From: 2-02-FULL-45-10 sp046590235
GTDB lineage: Bacteria > Patescibacteriota > Patescibacteriia > Magasanikbacterales > GWA2-37-8
Direction: 5' to 3'
Length of the DNA: 31,127 bases
NCBI GenBank assembly: GCA_046590235.1
Contig: JBKJTY010000038.1
Span: 1 to 31,127, forward strand
The translations under genes and the position numbers were made by a program. Within the stretch, counting starts at the first letter, position 1, and every line of letters starts with the position of its first letter. Shown one piece after another: positions 13,494 through 20,807 of the stretch. The notes beneath the pieces are model-generated. The model had not been told where the DNA came from. It searched no databases and was given only the letters and a program-made list of their open reading frames with translations.

Positions 13494-14474
13494 ATGAAGA
13501 AAATTCGCGTCGGGATTGTCTACGGTGGTTATTCAGCAGAGCGGGAAGTATCATTGGTAACCGGCCAAGCAATTTTTAATAACTTAAATCGTAAGCGCTA
13601 TGATGTGGCGCTGGTTGAACTGTCCCGTGAGCGGGATTTTTTATTAGTTACGAAAAATAAGCGTGTTCGTTTTGATTTTTATACCAAAGCGAAAAAGATG
13701 TTCGATATTATTTTTCTCGCTTTGCATGGAACTGGTGGTGAAGACGGTGTGATACAAGGAATGCTTGAAATGTTAGGTGTACCATATACTGGTTCTGGTG
13801 TTGCGGCGAGTGCGCTCGCAATGAATAAGGTGCACGCAGCGGCCATATACGGTGCTTTCGATATTCCAACGCCAGATTTTATCCATTTTACTAAAGCGGG
13901 CTTTAAAGAGCAGGGGAGAGGGCTTATTGAACGCATTAGGACTGATATTGGGTATCCGGCTGTTGTAAAACCAGTTGATCAAGGTTCTGCTGTAGGTGTG
14001 TCGGTTGTAAAAGACGAAAGTGAATTACTTATAGCGCTCAAAAAGACCTTTAAAGATTTCCCATGGCTCATGGTGCAGAAATTCGTTAAAGGGAGTGAGA
14101 CGACTTGTGGAGTTTTAGAAAAAAAAGGCGTAGCTTTTGCGCTACCGCCAACACGGATCGTTCCGCATTTTGGAAAGTTTTATGATTATAATTCTAAGTA
14201 CGCTGCCGGAGGTTCAAGTCATGTGTGTCCGGCAGATTTTCCATTAACTGTAAATTCACAACTTCAAACCTTGGCATTGAAGGCGCATCAAGCACTTGAT
14301 TGTCGAGGGATGTCTCGAACGGATATTTTTGTAACAGATGATAAGAAGTTTTTTGTACTCGAGACTAATACTGTTCCAGGGATGACCCCAACTAGTTTAT
14401 TGCCGGAAGCGGCACAAAAAGCCGGGATAAGTTTCCCGGCTATGCTCGATCTTATTGTGGCTTGTAGTTTGTAG
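13494..14474 (+). CDS. ddl: D-alanine--D-alanine ligase
   Basis: This ATP-grasp ligase makes the D-Ala-D-Ala dipeptide for lipid II. The 326 residues show the N-terminal GIVYGGYSAEREVSL segment, the substrate loop HGTGGEDGVIQG, the ATP-binding stretch VVKPVDQGSAVGVS and the metal/ATP site LETNTVPGMTPTSLLP, all in family order. It starts three bases after the M23 gene, so it shares that promoter. Its last 23 bases overlap the 3' end of the convergent lytic transglycosylase gene, and no terminator separates them. Alr, which supplies D-Ala, is at 20808-21923. Confidence 0.96.
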   Translation: MKKIRVGIVYGGYSAEREVSLVTGQAIFNNLNRKRYDVALVELSRERDFLLVTKNKRVRFDFYTKAKKMFDIIFLALHGTGGEDGVIQGMLEMLGVPYTGSGVAASALAMNKVHAAAIYGAFDIPTPDFIHFTKAGFKEQGRGLIERIRTDIGYPAVVKPVDQGSAVGVSVVKDESELLIALKKTFKDFPWLMVQKFVKGSETTCGVLEKKGVAFALPPTRIVPHFGKFYDYNSKYAAGGSSHVCPADFPLTVNSQLQTLALKAHQALDCRGMSRTDIFVTDDKKFFVLETNTVPGMTPTSLLPEAAQKAGISFPAMLDLIVACSL

Positions 14475-15813
14475 TACTAATCTCTTCAATTTCAGCAAGG
14501 TATTTTCGCATTGTCTTCAAAACGTTGTCTCCGTAGAAGCGGTATTTTAGGTTAACGCTGCCTGCGAAGTATTTCATCGCTGCTTTCCATTCTCCATCTT
14601 CTTCTTTGGAAGATGCACCGTCGTTGGCTAGTTTACTTGCAGAAGCGATAAAGGCATCAGTAATGTTCCATGGATCGGCAGGTTTACCGGTAATAGCGGT
14701 AACTTTTTTTCGGTACCCCATCCATGTGGAAGGGATAAACTGTGCCGGGCCCATAGCGCCGCCCCAGCCGTAAATTTTGCCCTTACTGTCGCGTAGGGGG
14801 CAGGAGACTGGTGTTACTTCGATATCTCGTCCTAATTCCGAAGTGATAGTTTTAAACGGTTCTTGGTCACGCTCTGGTTTCATGACAACTTTCCAGCTTT
14901 TTTCTGGTGGATCGTTTGGACGGTTGCAGGTACCGACATTTTTACCAAGACTAGATTCTTGGGTAAGAACTGCTAAGAGGAAAGCCGGGCGAACACCTAC
15001 TTGATTACCAACCCAAGTAGCGATTTCAACCGCTTTTTCAAATGTAATTTGTGTACCACCGCCGACGAGATCGTAAATACGGTTTCGAATGGCGTTTGCT
15101 TCTTTGCGTTTGTCGGTAATAATTTTTTGGTAATTACTTTCTTGTCCTTGTGTTACTTGTAACAGGTCTTTTTGTTCGCTTAGTTTGTTAAGTAACTCCT
15201 GTTGTTGGGCATTTTTAATTTTAATCAGTTGTTCCGCGTCATCTTGCTGGTCTTGGTAGGCGACTTGTTGTTTTTGTAAGGAATCCTGCAAAGCTTTAGT
15301 TTGATTTGTTAAACTAGCTAGTGTAAAGAAAATTTTAGAGTAGTCTTGAATTGTTTGGGCAACTTCAGCTAAACCACGAGTTTCAGATAGGCTGACTACT
15401 AAGAGCTGTTCATCTTTATTGTTTAAAAGTCGAAGTACGCTGCCGAGCTGAATTTTTAAACGTTCTTCTTTACTCTTGGTAGTAGTGATATCTTTTTCTG
15501 TTTTAGAAAGTTCAGTATTAATTTTGTTAAGTTTGAGTGTTGTTGATTTTACTTGTAACAAAATACTACTCTGCTGACTCTTTAATTTATTAATAGCGTT
15601 GGTCAATGTCTTCTTTTCTCCTTGTGTAGAGGCAAGTTGTTTTTCGAAGGTGTTAATTTGCGCTTCAATATCGGCTAGTTGTTTCTCTAGCTCGTCTTTA
15701 CTCGTATTTAGTGAAGCAGTATCGGCAGATTGGCCGTATGTTGGTGCAACTCCGTTGGTTACCAGAGCGAGGAGTGACAAAAATATAATGATGTATTGGG
15801 GTAATCGTTTCAT
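14452..15813 (-). CDS. Coiled-coil lytic transglycosylase
   Basis: An exported murein-cleaving enzyme of 453 residues. A signal peptide (about 1-28) is followed by a PcsB/EnvC-like coiled coil (about 30-245) and a lysozyme-fold lytic transglycosylase domain (about 255-445). E286 in LTQESSLG is the candidate catalytic acid, and GAMGPAQFIPSTW (352-364) is the diagnostic MltB/SLT motif. The combination of hinge-like coil and catalytic domain suggests gating by a divisome or FtsEX-type partner, but that is inference. ATG 15813 lies seven bases after an extended -10 box. The 3' end overlaps ddl by 23 bp, tail to tail, so the two transcripts could form a duplex. Confidence 0.9.
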   Translation of the reverse strand: MKRLPQYIIIFLSLLALVTNGVAPTYGQSADTASLNTSKDELEKQLADIEAQINTFEKQLASTQGEKKTLTNAINKLKSQQSSILLQVKSTTLKLNKINTELSKTEKDITTTKSKEERLKIQLGSVLRLLNNKDEQLLVVSLSETRGLAEVAQTIQDYSKIFFTLASLTNQTKALQDSLQKQQVAYQDQQDDAEQLIKIKNAQQQELLNKLSEQKDLLQVTQGQESNYQKIITDKRKEANAIRNRIYDLVGGGTQITFEKAVEIATWVGNQVGVRPAFLLAVLTQESSLGKNVGTCNRPNDPPEKSWKVVMKPERDQEPFKTITSELGRDIEVTPVSCPLRDSKGKIYGWGGAMGPAQFIPSTWMGYRKKVTAITGKPADPWNITDAFIASASKLANDGASSKEEDGEWKAAMKYFAGSVNLKYRFYGDNVLKTMRKYLAEIEEISTTNYKPQ

Positions 15814-15820
15814 GCTATCT

Positions 15821-15848
15821 ATGATAGCACATCAGGCATTACTTTCAA
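15821..15848 (-). promoter_or_regulatory. Promoter of the lytic transglycosylase gene
   Basis: On the minus strand TTGAAA (15848-15843), a 16-nt spacer and TATCAT (15826-15821) are preceded by TGC. The ATG starts seven bases after the -10 box, implying a leaderless message. Confidence 0.65.
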
Positions 15849-15858
15849 GCCTTTTCAT

Positions 15859-16419
15859 CTAGGCTCTTGCGTCGTTAATTCGCTTCTTGGGATTTTGCAT
15901 TATTTCTCTGGCAGAGTTAAGAATTTTTCGAGCGCTTTCTTTGATAGGAAGGATTCTCGGTTTTCGTATAGCACCAGAATATCTTTTGATTAAATCAAAT
16001 GGTTTTTCGTCAAAATAATTACCCGAGATAATCGTGGTAATTTTTTGTTGTAAATCTTTATTAATAAGTTCAACTGTTTCAGACTGGTGACGCTTTGGTG
16101 TAAAAAGTACGACATGAGCGATGTGGTAATTTTTTCCAACATCTTTTAGGTGGGTTTTTATTTCACGTTTGAATTCTAAGCGAATTGAACGTTCGACGGG
16201 GCGTAGTACTGATCCGGAGCGGGCTGCACTAGATACACCTTTTGCGCGGGTACCATAAAATCCCTCGCGGTCGCTATAGGCTGGTTTTTCGATTCTGAAT
16301 GAGTGTATTCGCTCTATTTGGCCATCATGAGCAATGTACACCCGCATATCCTGTGATCCTGTCACAATTAACAAACAGACGCCATGGTTAAATTGTTCCA
16401 ATTGGGAAGCTATTTTCAT
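15859..16419 (-). CDS. Hypothetical protein, possibly host-attachment / baeRF-like
   Basis: The 186 residues form a mixed alpha/beta protein without a signal peptide or membrane helix. The N-terminal part (CLLIVTGSQDMRVYIAHDG) leads to a Ser/Gly/Arg-rich linker (GTRAKGVSSAARSGSV). A C-terminal domain follows with HVVLFTPKRH and a helix preceding a basic tail (NPKKRINDARA). The order 'small-residue strand, charged linker, HVVLF strand, helix' recalls the host-attachment/baeRF group related to release factor eRF1, but no diagnostic motif proves it. It lies 45 bp upstream of the transglycosylase start in the same direction, and that gene has its own promoter in between. Function unassigned. Confidence 0.6.
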   Translation of the reverse strand: MKIASQLEQFNHGVCLLIVTGSQDMRVYIAHDGQIERIHSFRIEKPAYSDREGFYGTRAKGVSSAARSGSVLRPVERSIRLEFKREIKTHLKDVGKNYHIAHVVLFTPKRHQSETVELINKDLQQKITTIISGNYFDEKPFDLIKRYSGAIRKPRILPIKESARKILNSAREIMQNPKKRINDARA

Positions 16420-16503
16420 AGTACAATATATGACTCTTTATTATGGCTAATATTACACGTTTTCTCACTGTGTATACTTACCCTATATTTCACCGTGGAA
16501 AGG

Positions 16504-16532
16504 TTGACAAAAAGCCATTTTTAGTGTATAAT
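16504..16532 (+). promoter_or_regulatory. Perfect consensus promoter of the 255-residue orphan
   Basis: TTGACA (16504-16509), exactly 17 nt, then TATAAT (16527-16532). The leader is about 54 nt and contains a GCGGC-AAA-GCCGC hairpin (16569-16581) and then GGGGTGA (16582-16588) close to the ATG, so the ribosome site sits right beside the hairpin. Confidence 0.85.
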
Positions 16533-16592
16533 GGGCTGTTGCGATCTTAAACAATTTATTCCTCATATGCGGCAAAGCCGCGGGGTGAATCC

Positions 16593-17360
16593 ATGAAATT
16601 AGAACAGCGCCGCATGGCGATTGAGAAGTTCAAGGACGAAGAAACTGACCCTCTGTTCGAATACCCGCCTGGTTTTGGGATCCTCCCACTTCCTCGTCAG
16701 ATGGAGCGTTGTTCCATCCTTTTCCCGGAATTGAATTTCCGGCCTGCATGGCCCCTGATTAGTCAGGCTCGGCTTAAGAGTGTTCACGAGATGGAAGGGT
16801 ACGTTTTGTCCCCGAAGCTCGCGGCACTTGCTCGGTTGGGTGTGCACCATGGGGCGAATCCGACTTGGCCGATGTATAACCAAGCATTTTTCTACCTCGT
16901 CTATGTCATGAATAAAGCCTTCCCGCGTTTTTTCGTGGGATACGCCAAGATTTCACCGGATTATGTTCGCTTGAACGAGCGTACTGCTAAGGCGTACGAG
17001 TTGTACGATGAGGCGGTGCCTGCCGGCGACTATAACGTTATGCCGGTACAACTCGGCAAGCGCTTTGCCGGCATGAGTCCGAGGCGTGCTCAGGTGCTTT
17101 TCGACCACGATGAGTTCGCGCTTGATCCCTGCACGCTTGGTGCTATACTCCTGGTCCATCAGGAAGTCATTCCGCGATGGGGATCGTTTCGGTCGGATTG
17201 TCCGGGTGCGATGTATTCGTACAAGCACAATGGAGAATTCTTGGATTGTTCTCGAGTGGACGTCGAGGACAGCAAGGTAATTATGGGTGAGTGGAATTTC
17301 CAGGAGCGCTTTCGTCCTCACCAGGGCACGGCTAGCGCACAGGCACCCGCACCGTTTTAA
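16593..17360 (+). CDS. Hypothetical 255-residue protein
   Basis: A cytoplasmic-looking protein that I do not recognise. It has no signal peptide and no membrane helix. It is rich in Pro, Arg and aromatic residues (YPPGFGILPLPRQ near residue 24, NPTWPMYNQAFFYLVYV near 88), with a disordered Ala/Pro-rich C-terminus (GTASAQAPAPF). The codons are visibly richer in G and C at third positions than those of the neighbouring genes, consistent with separate origin or strong selection on expression. It is a self-contained unit with a perfect sigma-70-type promoter, a leader hairpin, a ribosome site and an intrinsic terminator (17409-17433). It does not look like a transposase, toxin or nuclease. Function unknown. 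Confidence 0.72.
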   Translation: MKLEQRRMAIEKFKDEETDPLFEYPPGFGILPLPRQMERCSILFPELNFRPAWPLISQARLKSVHEMEGYVLSPKLAALARLGVHHGANPTWPMYNQAFFYLVYVMNKAFPRFFVGYAKISPDYVRLNERTAKAYELYDEAVPAGDYNVMPVQLGKRFAGMSPRRAQVLFDHDEFALDPCTLGAILLVHQEVIPRWGSFRSDCPGAMYSYKHNGEFLDCSRVDVEDSKVIMGEWNFQERFRPHQGTASAQAPAPF

Positions 17361-17408
17361 ACGCAGCACGTGAATCCCCGCACGGAGCAATTCGGGGAGT
17401 ACTTAAAG

Positions 17409-17433
17409 CAGCTTTTTATAAGGCTGTTTTTTT
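17409..17433 (+). terminator. Terminator of the 255-residue orphan gene
   Basis: CAGCTTT (17409-17415) pairs with AAGGCTG (17420-17426), with one G-U pair, followed by T7. A second hairpin, CCCCG (17376-17380) with CGGGG (17393-17397), lies between it and the stop codon. Confidence 0.7.
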
Positions 17434-17487
17434 ATACCCACACGCACTTGGCAATAGTAAAAGTAGGTGTTATCGTACCTATCTACT

Positions 17488-17493
17488 TATAGT
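17488..17493 (+). promoter_or_regulatory. -10 box of the aldo/keto reductase gene
   Basis: TATAGT ends six bases before ATG 17500, the spacing of a leaderless start. No convincing -35 box or extended TG accompanies it. Confidence 0.4.
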
Positions 17494-17499
17494 AATCAT

Positions 17500-18318
17500 A
17501 TGATCCCAACCAAAAAACTAAATAATGGCCTGGTGATGCCTGTAATCGGCCTTGGTGTCTGGCAGGCAAAAGGGGATGAAGCGGTGCAAGCGGTGGAGTG
17601 GGCGCTTGAAGCTGGTTATCGATTGATTGATTCCGCCAAAATTTACGGCAACGAACGAGAAGTCGGCCGTGCTATTCGTCGGAGCGGTATAAAACGCGAA
17701 GAACTTTTTGTTACGACTAAATTGTGGAATTCAGACCAAGGCTACGAAAGTGCGATGCGCGCATTCGACGTTTCGCTTGAAGCGCTTGGTTTAGACTATA
17801 TAGATTTATATTTAATCCATTGGCCAATCAGCCAATTTCGCAAAGAATCCTGGAGAGCCCTCGAACGCATTGCATCCTCAGGCCGTTGCCGGGCGATAGG
17901 GGTGTGTAATTACACGATAGAGCACCTAGAGGAGCTGAGGAAATACTCTACGATAAAACCAGCTATAAATCAGGTTGAATTCCATCCATTCTTATACCAA
18001 AACGAACTTTTAGAATACTGCCAAAAAAATAATATCCAACTTGAAGCCTATAGTCCACTCGTTCATGGTGAAAGATTAAGCGACGTTAGAATAACTGAAA
18101 TTGCCAAACGTAATAACAAGTCCAACGCACAAGTCATGTTACGCTGGGGAATCCAACATGGTACCGTCGTTATCCCAAAATCAATTAATTCAAATCGCAT
18201 TAAAGAAAATATTGATATTTTTGACTTTGAGCTCGGTAAAGAAGAAATGCAAATATTAGACAGCCTCAATGAAGATTTCCGCACTTGCTGGGATCCGACG
18301 GATGTAAAGTTTGCATAA
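17500..18318 (+). CDS. Aldo/keto reductase
   Basis: An NADPH-dependent carbonyl reductase of 272 residues, a (beta/alpha)8 barrel. The catalytic tetrad is complete: D44 (LIDSAKIYG), Y49, K74 (TTKLWN) and H107 (LIHWP). The cofactor-binding end has IPKS and N-x-x-R-I-K-E-N elements near the C-terminus. It resembles the 2,5-diketo-gluconate reductase/YvgN type, which reduces methylglyoxal and other small aldehydes; the real substrate is unknown. A GTG at 17467 would extend the frame, but ATG 17500 starts the normal family N-terminus and sits six bases after a -10 box. The gene ends at a shared terminator facing the rhodanese gene. Confidence 0.93.
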   Translation: MIPTKKLNNGLVMPVIGLGVWQAKGDEAVQAVEWALEAGYRLIDSAKIYGNEREVGRAIRRSGIKREELFVTTKLWNSDQGYESAMRAFDVSLEALGLDYIDLYLIHWPISQFRKESWRALERIASSGRCRAIGVCNYTIEHLEELRKYSTIKPAINQVEFHPFLYQNELLEYCQKNNIQLEAYSPLVHGERLSDVRITEIAKRNNKSNAQVMLRWGIQHGTVVIPKSINSNRIKENIDIFDFELGKEEMQILDSLNEDFRTCWDPTDVKFA

Positions 18319-18322
18319 AAAT

Positions 18323-18352
18323 AAAAAACTCGTTTTTGGCACGAGTTTTTTT
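18323..18352. terminator. Bidirectional terminator
   Basis: AAAAAACTCGT (18323-18333) pairs with ACGAGTTTTTT (18341-18351) around a 7-nt loop. It lies between the convergent aldo/keto reductase and rhodanese genes and serves both. Confidence 0.85.
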
Positions 18353-18354
18353 AC

Positions 18355-18678
18355 TTATTTCCCAGTTTCAATTGGATAATTTTTTTGAATCCAGCCAAGG
18401 ATTCCGCCGAGTAAGTTGGTAACTTGTATGCCGTTTTGTTCAAGACGACCAGCTAGCCAGTTACTTCGTCCGCCGCTGGCGCAATGGATAATGATTTCTT
18501 GTTGCATCATCTTAAGTTCTTTGAGATGTTTTTGAATATCAGGCATAGGGATAGAGCGAGCTTCCTTGATGCGCATGCTTTCGCGTTCGGATTCTTCTCG
18601 AATATCGATTAGGATGAAGTTGGTGTCATTTTTATCCTGTATTCGTTTGTAGAGTTCTTCGACACTGATAGTTTTCAT
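18355..18678 (-). CDS. Single-domain rhodanese
   Basis: A small rhodanese-fold sulfurtransferase of 107 residues. The active-site loop is HCASGGR, with the persulfide-forming cysteine at C66, preceded by LIDIREESE (the conserved Asp/Arg strand) and followed by LLGGILGW. Single-domain rhodaneses of this kind carry sulfane sulfur (GlpE/PspE type); the acceptor is unknown. I use ATG 18678 (MKTISVEELY), four bases after the recombinase stop, because the longer frame would start inside the recombinase gene with an N-terminus unlike the family. It is probably co-transcribed with the recombinase. Confidence 0.9.
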   Translation of the reverse strand: MKTISVEELYKRIQDKNDTNFILIDIREESERESMRIKEARSIPMPDIQKHLKELKMMQQEIIIHCASGGRSNWLAGRLEQNGIQVTNLLGGILGWIQKNYPIETGK

Positions 18679-18682
18679 ATGG

Positions 18683-19645
18683 TTATTTATTGCCGCGGTG
18701 GTACTTCTTGTGCATTTCATGCAGTTTAGGATTTGTTACGTGCGTATAAATCTGCGTAGTAACAATATTTTTATGTCCAAGCAATTCTTGCACTGAGCGC
18801 ATATCAGCCCCTTGATCCAAAAGATCAGTCGCAAAACTGTGGCGTAACGTATGCGGTGTTGCATCAACAGGTAATCCAGCCATTGTCGCGTATCTCCGGG
18901 TTAAACGCTCCACTGAGCGGGCAGTGAGGCGATGTTCGTCATCGTTATCATCCTTACGGTAGTTAATGAACAGGGGAGCGTACATGTCTTTACGGTTCTT
19001 GAGGTATTTAACCAGCCAGCCAAGCGCACGTTCTGAGAAATAAATAACGCGTACAGATCCACCTTTACCACTGATACTCAGTTCCATATCAGTAGATTTA
19101 TCTTTTATTAGTTGTTGTAAATTTATCTGTCTAATATTAAGCGACGTTAATTCAGATACTCGCATACCAGTGGAGAAGAGGACCTCCAGAATCGCTCGAT
19201 CACGCAAACCGTCAGGCTTCGAAATGTCCGGCATATCAAATAAATGGACAACTTGATCGAACTTTAGAAATTTAATCATTTTTTCTTTATCTGTTAATTT
19301 TGGCAATTTTATTTTTCCAGCTGGTAAAGCATTTATATCTTTATCCAAAAAATAATGCATTAAATTGCGTACGGAAATCAAATAGTAGTTCTGGGTAGTC
19401 TTCTTAATCTGGTTTTCTTGTTTATCCTTCTTTTCAGCCAAATATACCCGATATTTCCATATATGGTCAGGGGAGAGCTGATGAGGCTTTAAATCGTCTA
19501 ATTTGTTCGCATTGAGCCAATCTACGAACACCTTAAGGAAGTTATCGTAATTACGCACGGTGACAGCGCTGAGACCTTTTTCAACCTCGCAGTACTCAAG
19601 ATAGTCCACGACGTGATCAATAATTGGTTTCTGAGAATCCTTCAT
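18683..19645 (-). CDS. XerC/XerD-type tyrosine recombinase
   Basis: A site-specific recombinase that most likely resolves chromosome dimers at division. The 320 residues have the N-terminal SAM-like DNA-binding domain (about 5-105) and a catalytic domain with the full set R162 (STGMRVSEL), K194 (SGKGG), H265 and R268 (PHTLRHSFA), H291 (LLGHKNI) and nucleophile Y300 (IYTHV). Length and the HTLRHSFATDLL motif fit Xer rather than phage integrases, and no phage or integrative-element genes surround it. It is not possible to say whether it is XerC or XerD; many CPR genomes carry a single Xer. An extended -10 promoter lies upstream, and a rhodanese gene follows after four bases. Confidence 0.92.
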   Translation of the reverse strand: MKDSQKPIIDHVVDYLEYCEVEKGLSAVTVRNYDNFLKVFVDWLNANKLDDLKPHQLSPDHIWKYRVYLAEKKDKQENQIKKTTQNYYLISVRNLMHYFLDKDINALPAGKIKLPKLTDKEKMIKFLKFDQVVHLFDMPDISKPDGLRDRAILEVLFSTGMRVSELTSLNIRQINLQQLIKDKSTDMELSISGKGGSVRVIYFSERALGWLVKYLKNRKDMYAPLFINYRKDDNDDEHRLTARSVERLTRRYATMAGLPVDATPHTLRHSFATDLLDQGADMRSVQELLGHKNIVTTQIYTHVTNPKLHEMHKKYHRGNK

Positions 19646-19679
19646 AGGTAATAATTGTTTGAATGTTAAGCTTAGTACT

Positions 19680-19688
19680 AGTATAGCA
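19680..19688 (-). promoter_or_regulatory. Extended -10 promoter of the Xer recombinase gene
   Basis: TGCTATACT on the minus strand, 34 bases before the ATG at 19645; the leader would be about 28 nt. No clear -35 box or Shine-Dalgarno is seen. Confidence 0.55.
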
Positions 19689-19695
19689 TACTTTG

Positions 19696-19739
19696 GCTAT
19701 ATAGTCTCTTAATCTATGTTATACGACATTACATATAGC
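19696..19739. repeat. Nested inverted repeats upstream of the recombinase gene
   Basis: An outer pair GCTATAT (19696-19702) and ATATAGC (19733-19739) encloses an inner pair TATGTTAT (19715-19722) and ATTACATA (19728-19735), which has one mismatch and a 5-bp centre ACGAC. It lies just upstream of the recombinase promoter. It could be a protein-binding site; it does not match the dif consensus well enough to be called one. Confidence 0.45.
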
Positions 19740-19786
19740 TTGTATGCATACCCGTCTATGTTTAGGCTTCGTACTTCCCTCCCGGC

Positions 19787-20806
19787 CTATTTCCAATAAA
19801 CTCGATCTCCAAAACGTACATCCATGTACTCGGTCGGCTTATTGTCCTTGGTAATGATCCGGATGTTCTCCAGCTGTGTTGATAGGTCTGCTATTGGGCT
19901 CATCAGGATCGTCCAGGCCTTCTCATTATAAATCGTTACGCCGGCGTTTGGGTCGTGCATGGTCATATACTTCACCTCAGCTAGTTTGTTTCGCTTGAGC
20001 GCATTATAGATGCCAAGGATCCCCTGGATCACATCTTGGTTTAAGACATTTTTTTGTTTTTCAATAACGGAAAGTTCGCGTGAATCATAAACAACAGGAT
20101 AACCATCGTAATCAATTGAAAGTTTTTTTAAATCAGGAACGTGCTTCGTCGTAGTTGGTGCAACGAGTGTTGAAGTGGCGTTATTTACTGTAATTTTAGC
20201 TAAAATGGTCGAAGAAGTGCTGGTAGTTATAGGTGCTACTCCAATGTCGCTTAACATTAAGTTCTTCAATACATTACCGTTTTGGTCTAAAAGGTAATAC
20301 CCTTCCCCATTGTCGTAAATAATCGAAGAAACTTTTTCTTCAAGAATGATTTCTAGTCCTTTTGGAAATACTTTTTTAACTTCAATGGAGTTAAGAGAGA
20401 ATGCTTGGCTCAAGTCGTTCTCCATCGTCCCCTGCCCTACGAGGAAGTAGTTATTCTTTGGCCACCACTGATTGGCGGTGAGATAGTGCTCTCGCACATA
20501 GCTTTCAATATCAGGTTGCTTAATTAATTTTAAACCCTGAAAAGAAACATTATTAATACGAAAAAATGGCAGATAGAGCATTAACCCAAACCAACCGACG
20601 AATAAGAGGGCTGCGGAAACACTTTTGAACGGGAAGCGTATACCTCTCTTCTTCACGCGTGAGTATGGATTGGCATATTGAAGGCCTGTCACCTCGGATT
20701 TTTGCGTGACAACACGGTTGCGTTCTTTTTTACCAAAAGGCCACCAACTTTTCTTTTTTGGTTGATTATAGGACTGAAATTTTTTCTGTGAGTGCATGTA
20801 GCGCAT
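19787..20806 (-). CDS. ftsQ: Cell-division protein FtsQ/DivIB
   Basis: A bitopic divisome protein linking FtsB/FtsL to septal synthesis. The 339 residues comprise a basic cytoplasmic tail (1-60), one membrane helix (about 63-83, SAALLFVGWFGLMLYLP), a POTRA domain starting FFRINNVSFQG, and the FtsQ beta domain with VKKVFPKGLEIILEEK and YYLLDQNGNVL. The C-terminus YMDVRFGDRVYWK is the typical FtsQ ending. A Thr/Ser-rich insert (about 190-222) is unusual. It starts one base after the alr stop codon, so alr and ftsQ are one operon. No ftsA, ftsZ or murC follows, so the usual division cluster is broken up here. Confidence 0.88.
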   Translation of the reverse strand: MRYMHSQKKFQSYNQPKKKSWWPFGKKERNRVVTQKSEVTGLQYANPYSRVKKRGIRFPFKSVSAALLFVGWFGLMLYLPFFRINNVSFQGLKLIKQPDIESYVREHYLTANQWWPKNNYFLVGQGTMENDLSQAFSLNSIEVKKVFPKGLEIILEEKVSSIIYDNGEGYYLLDQNGNVLKNLMLSDIGVAPITTSTSSTILAKITVNNATSTLVAPTTTKHVPDLKKLSIDYDGYPVVYDSRELSVIEKQKNVLNQDVIQGILGIYNALKRNKLAEVKYMTMHDPNAGVTIYNEKAWTILMSPIADLSTQLENIRIITKDNKPTEYMDVRFGDRVYWK

Positions 20807-20807
20807 A

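Noticed and set aside
17467..17499. GTG start for the aldo/keto reductase
   Set aside because: It lies upstream of the likely -10 box and adds residues not found in the family; ATG 17500 gives the standard N-terminus.
19715..19735. dif recombination site next to the Xer gene
   Set aside because: The arms (8 bp) and centre (5 bp) do not fit the 11-6-11 layout of dif, and the characteristic half-site bases are missing.
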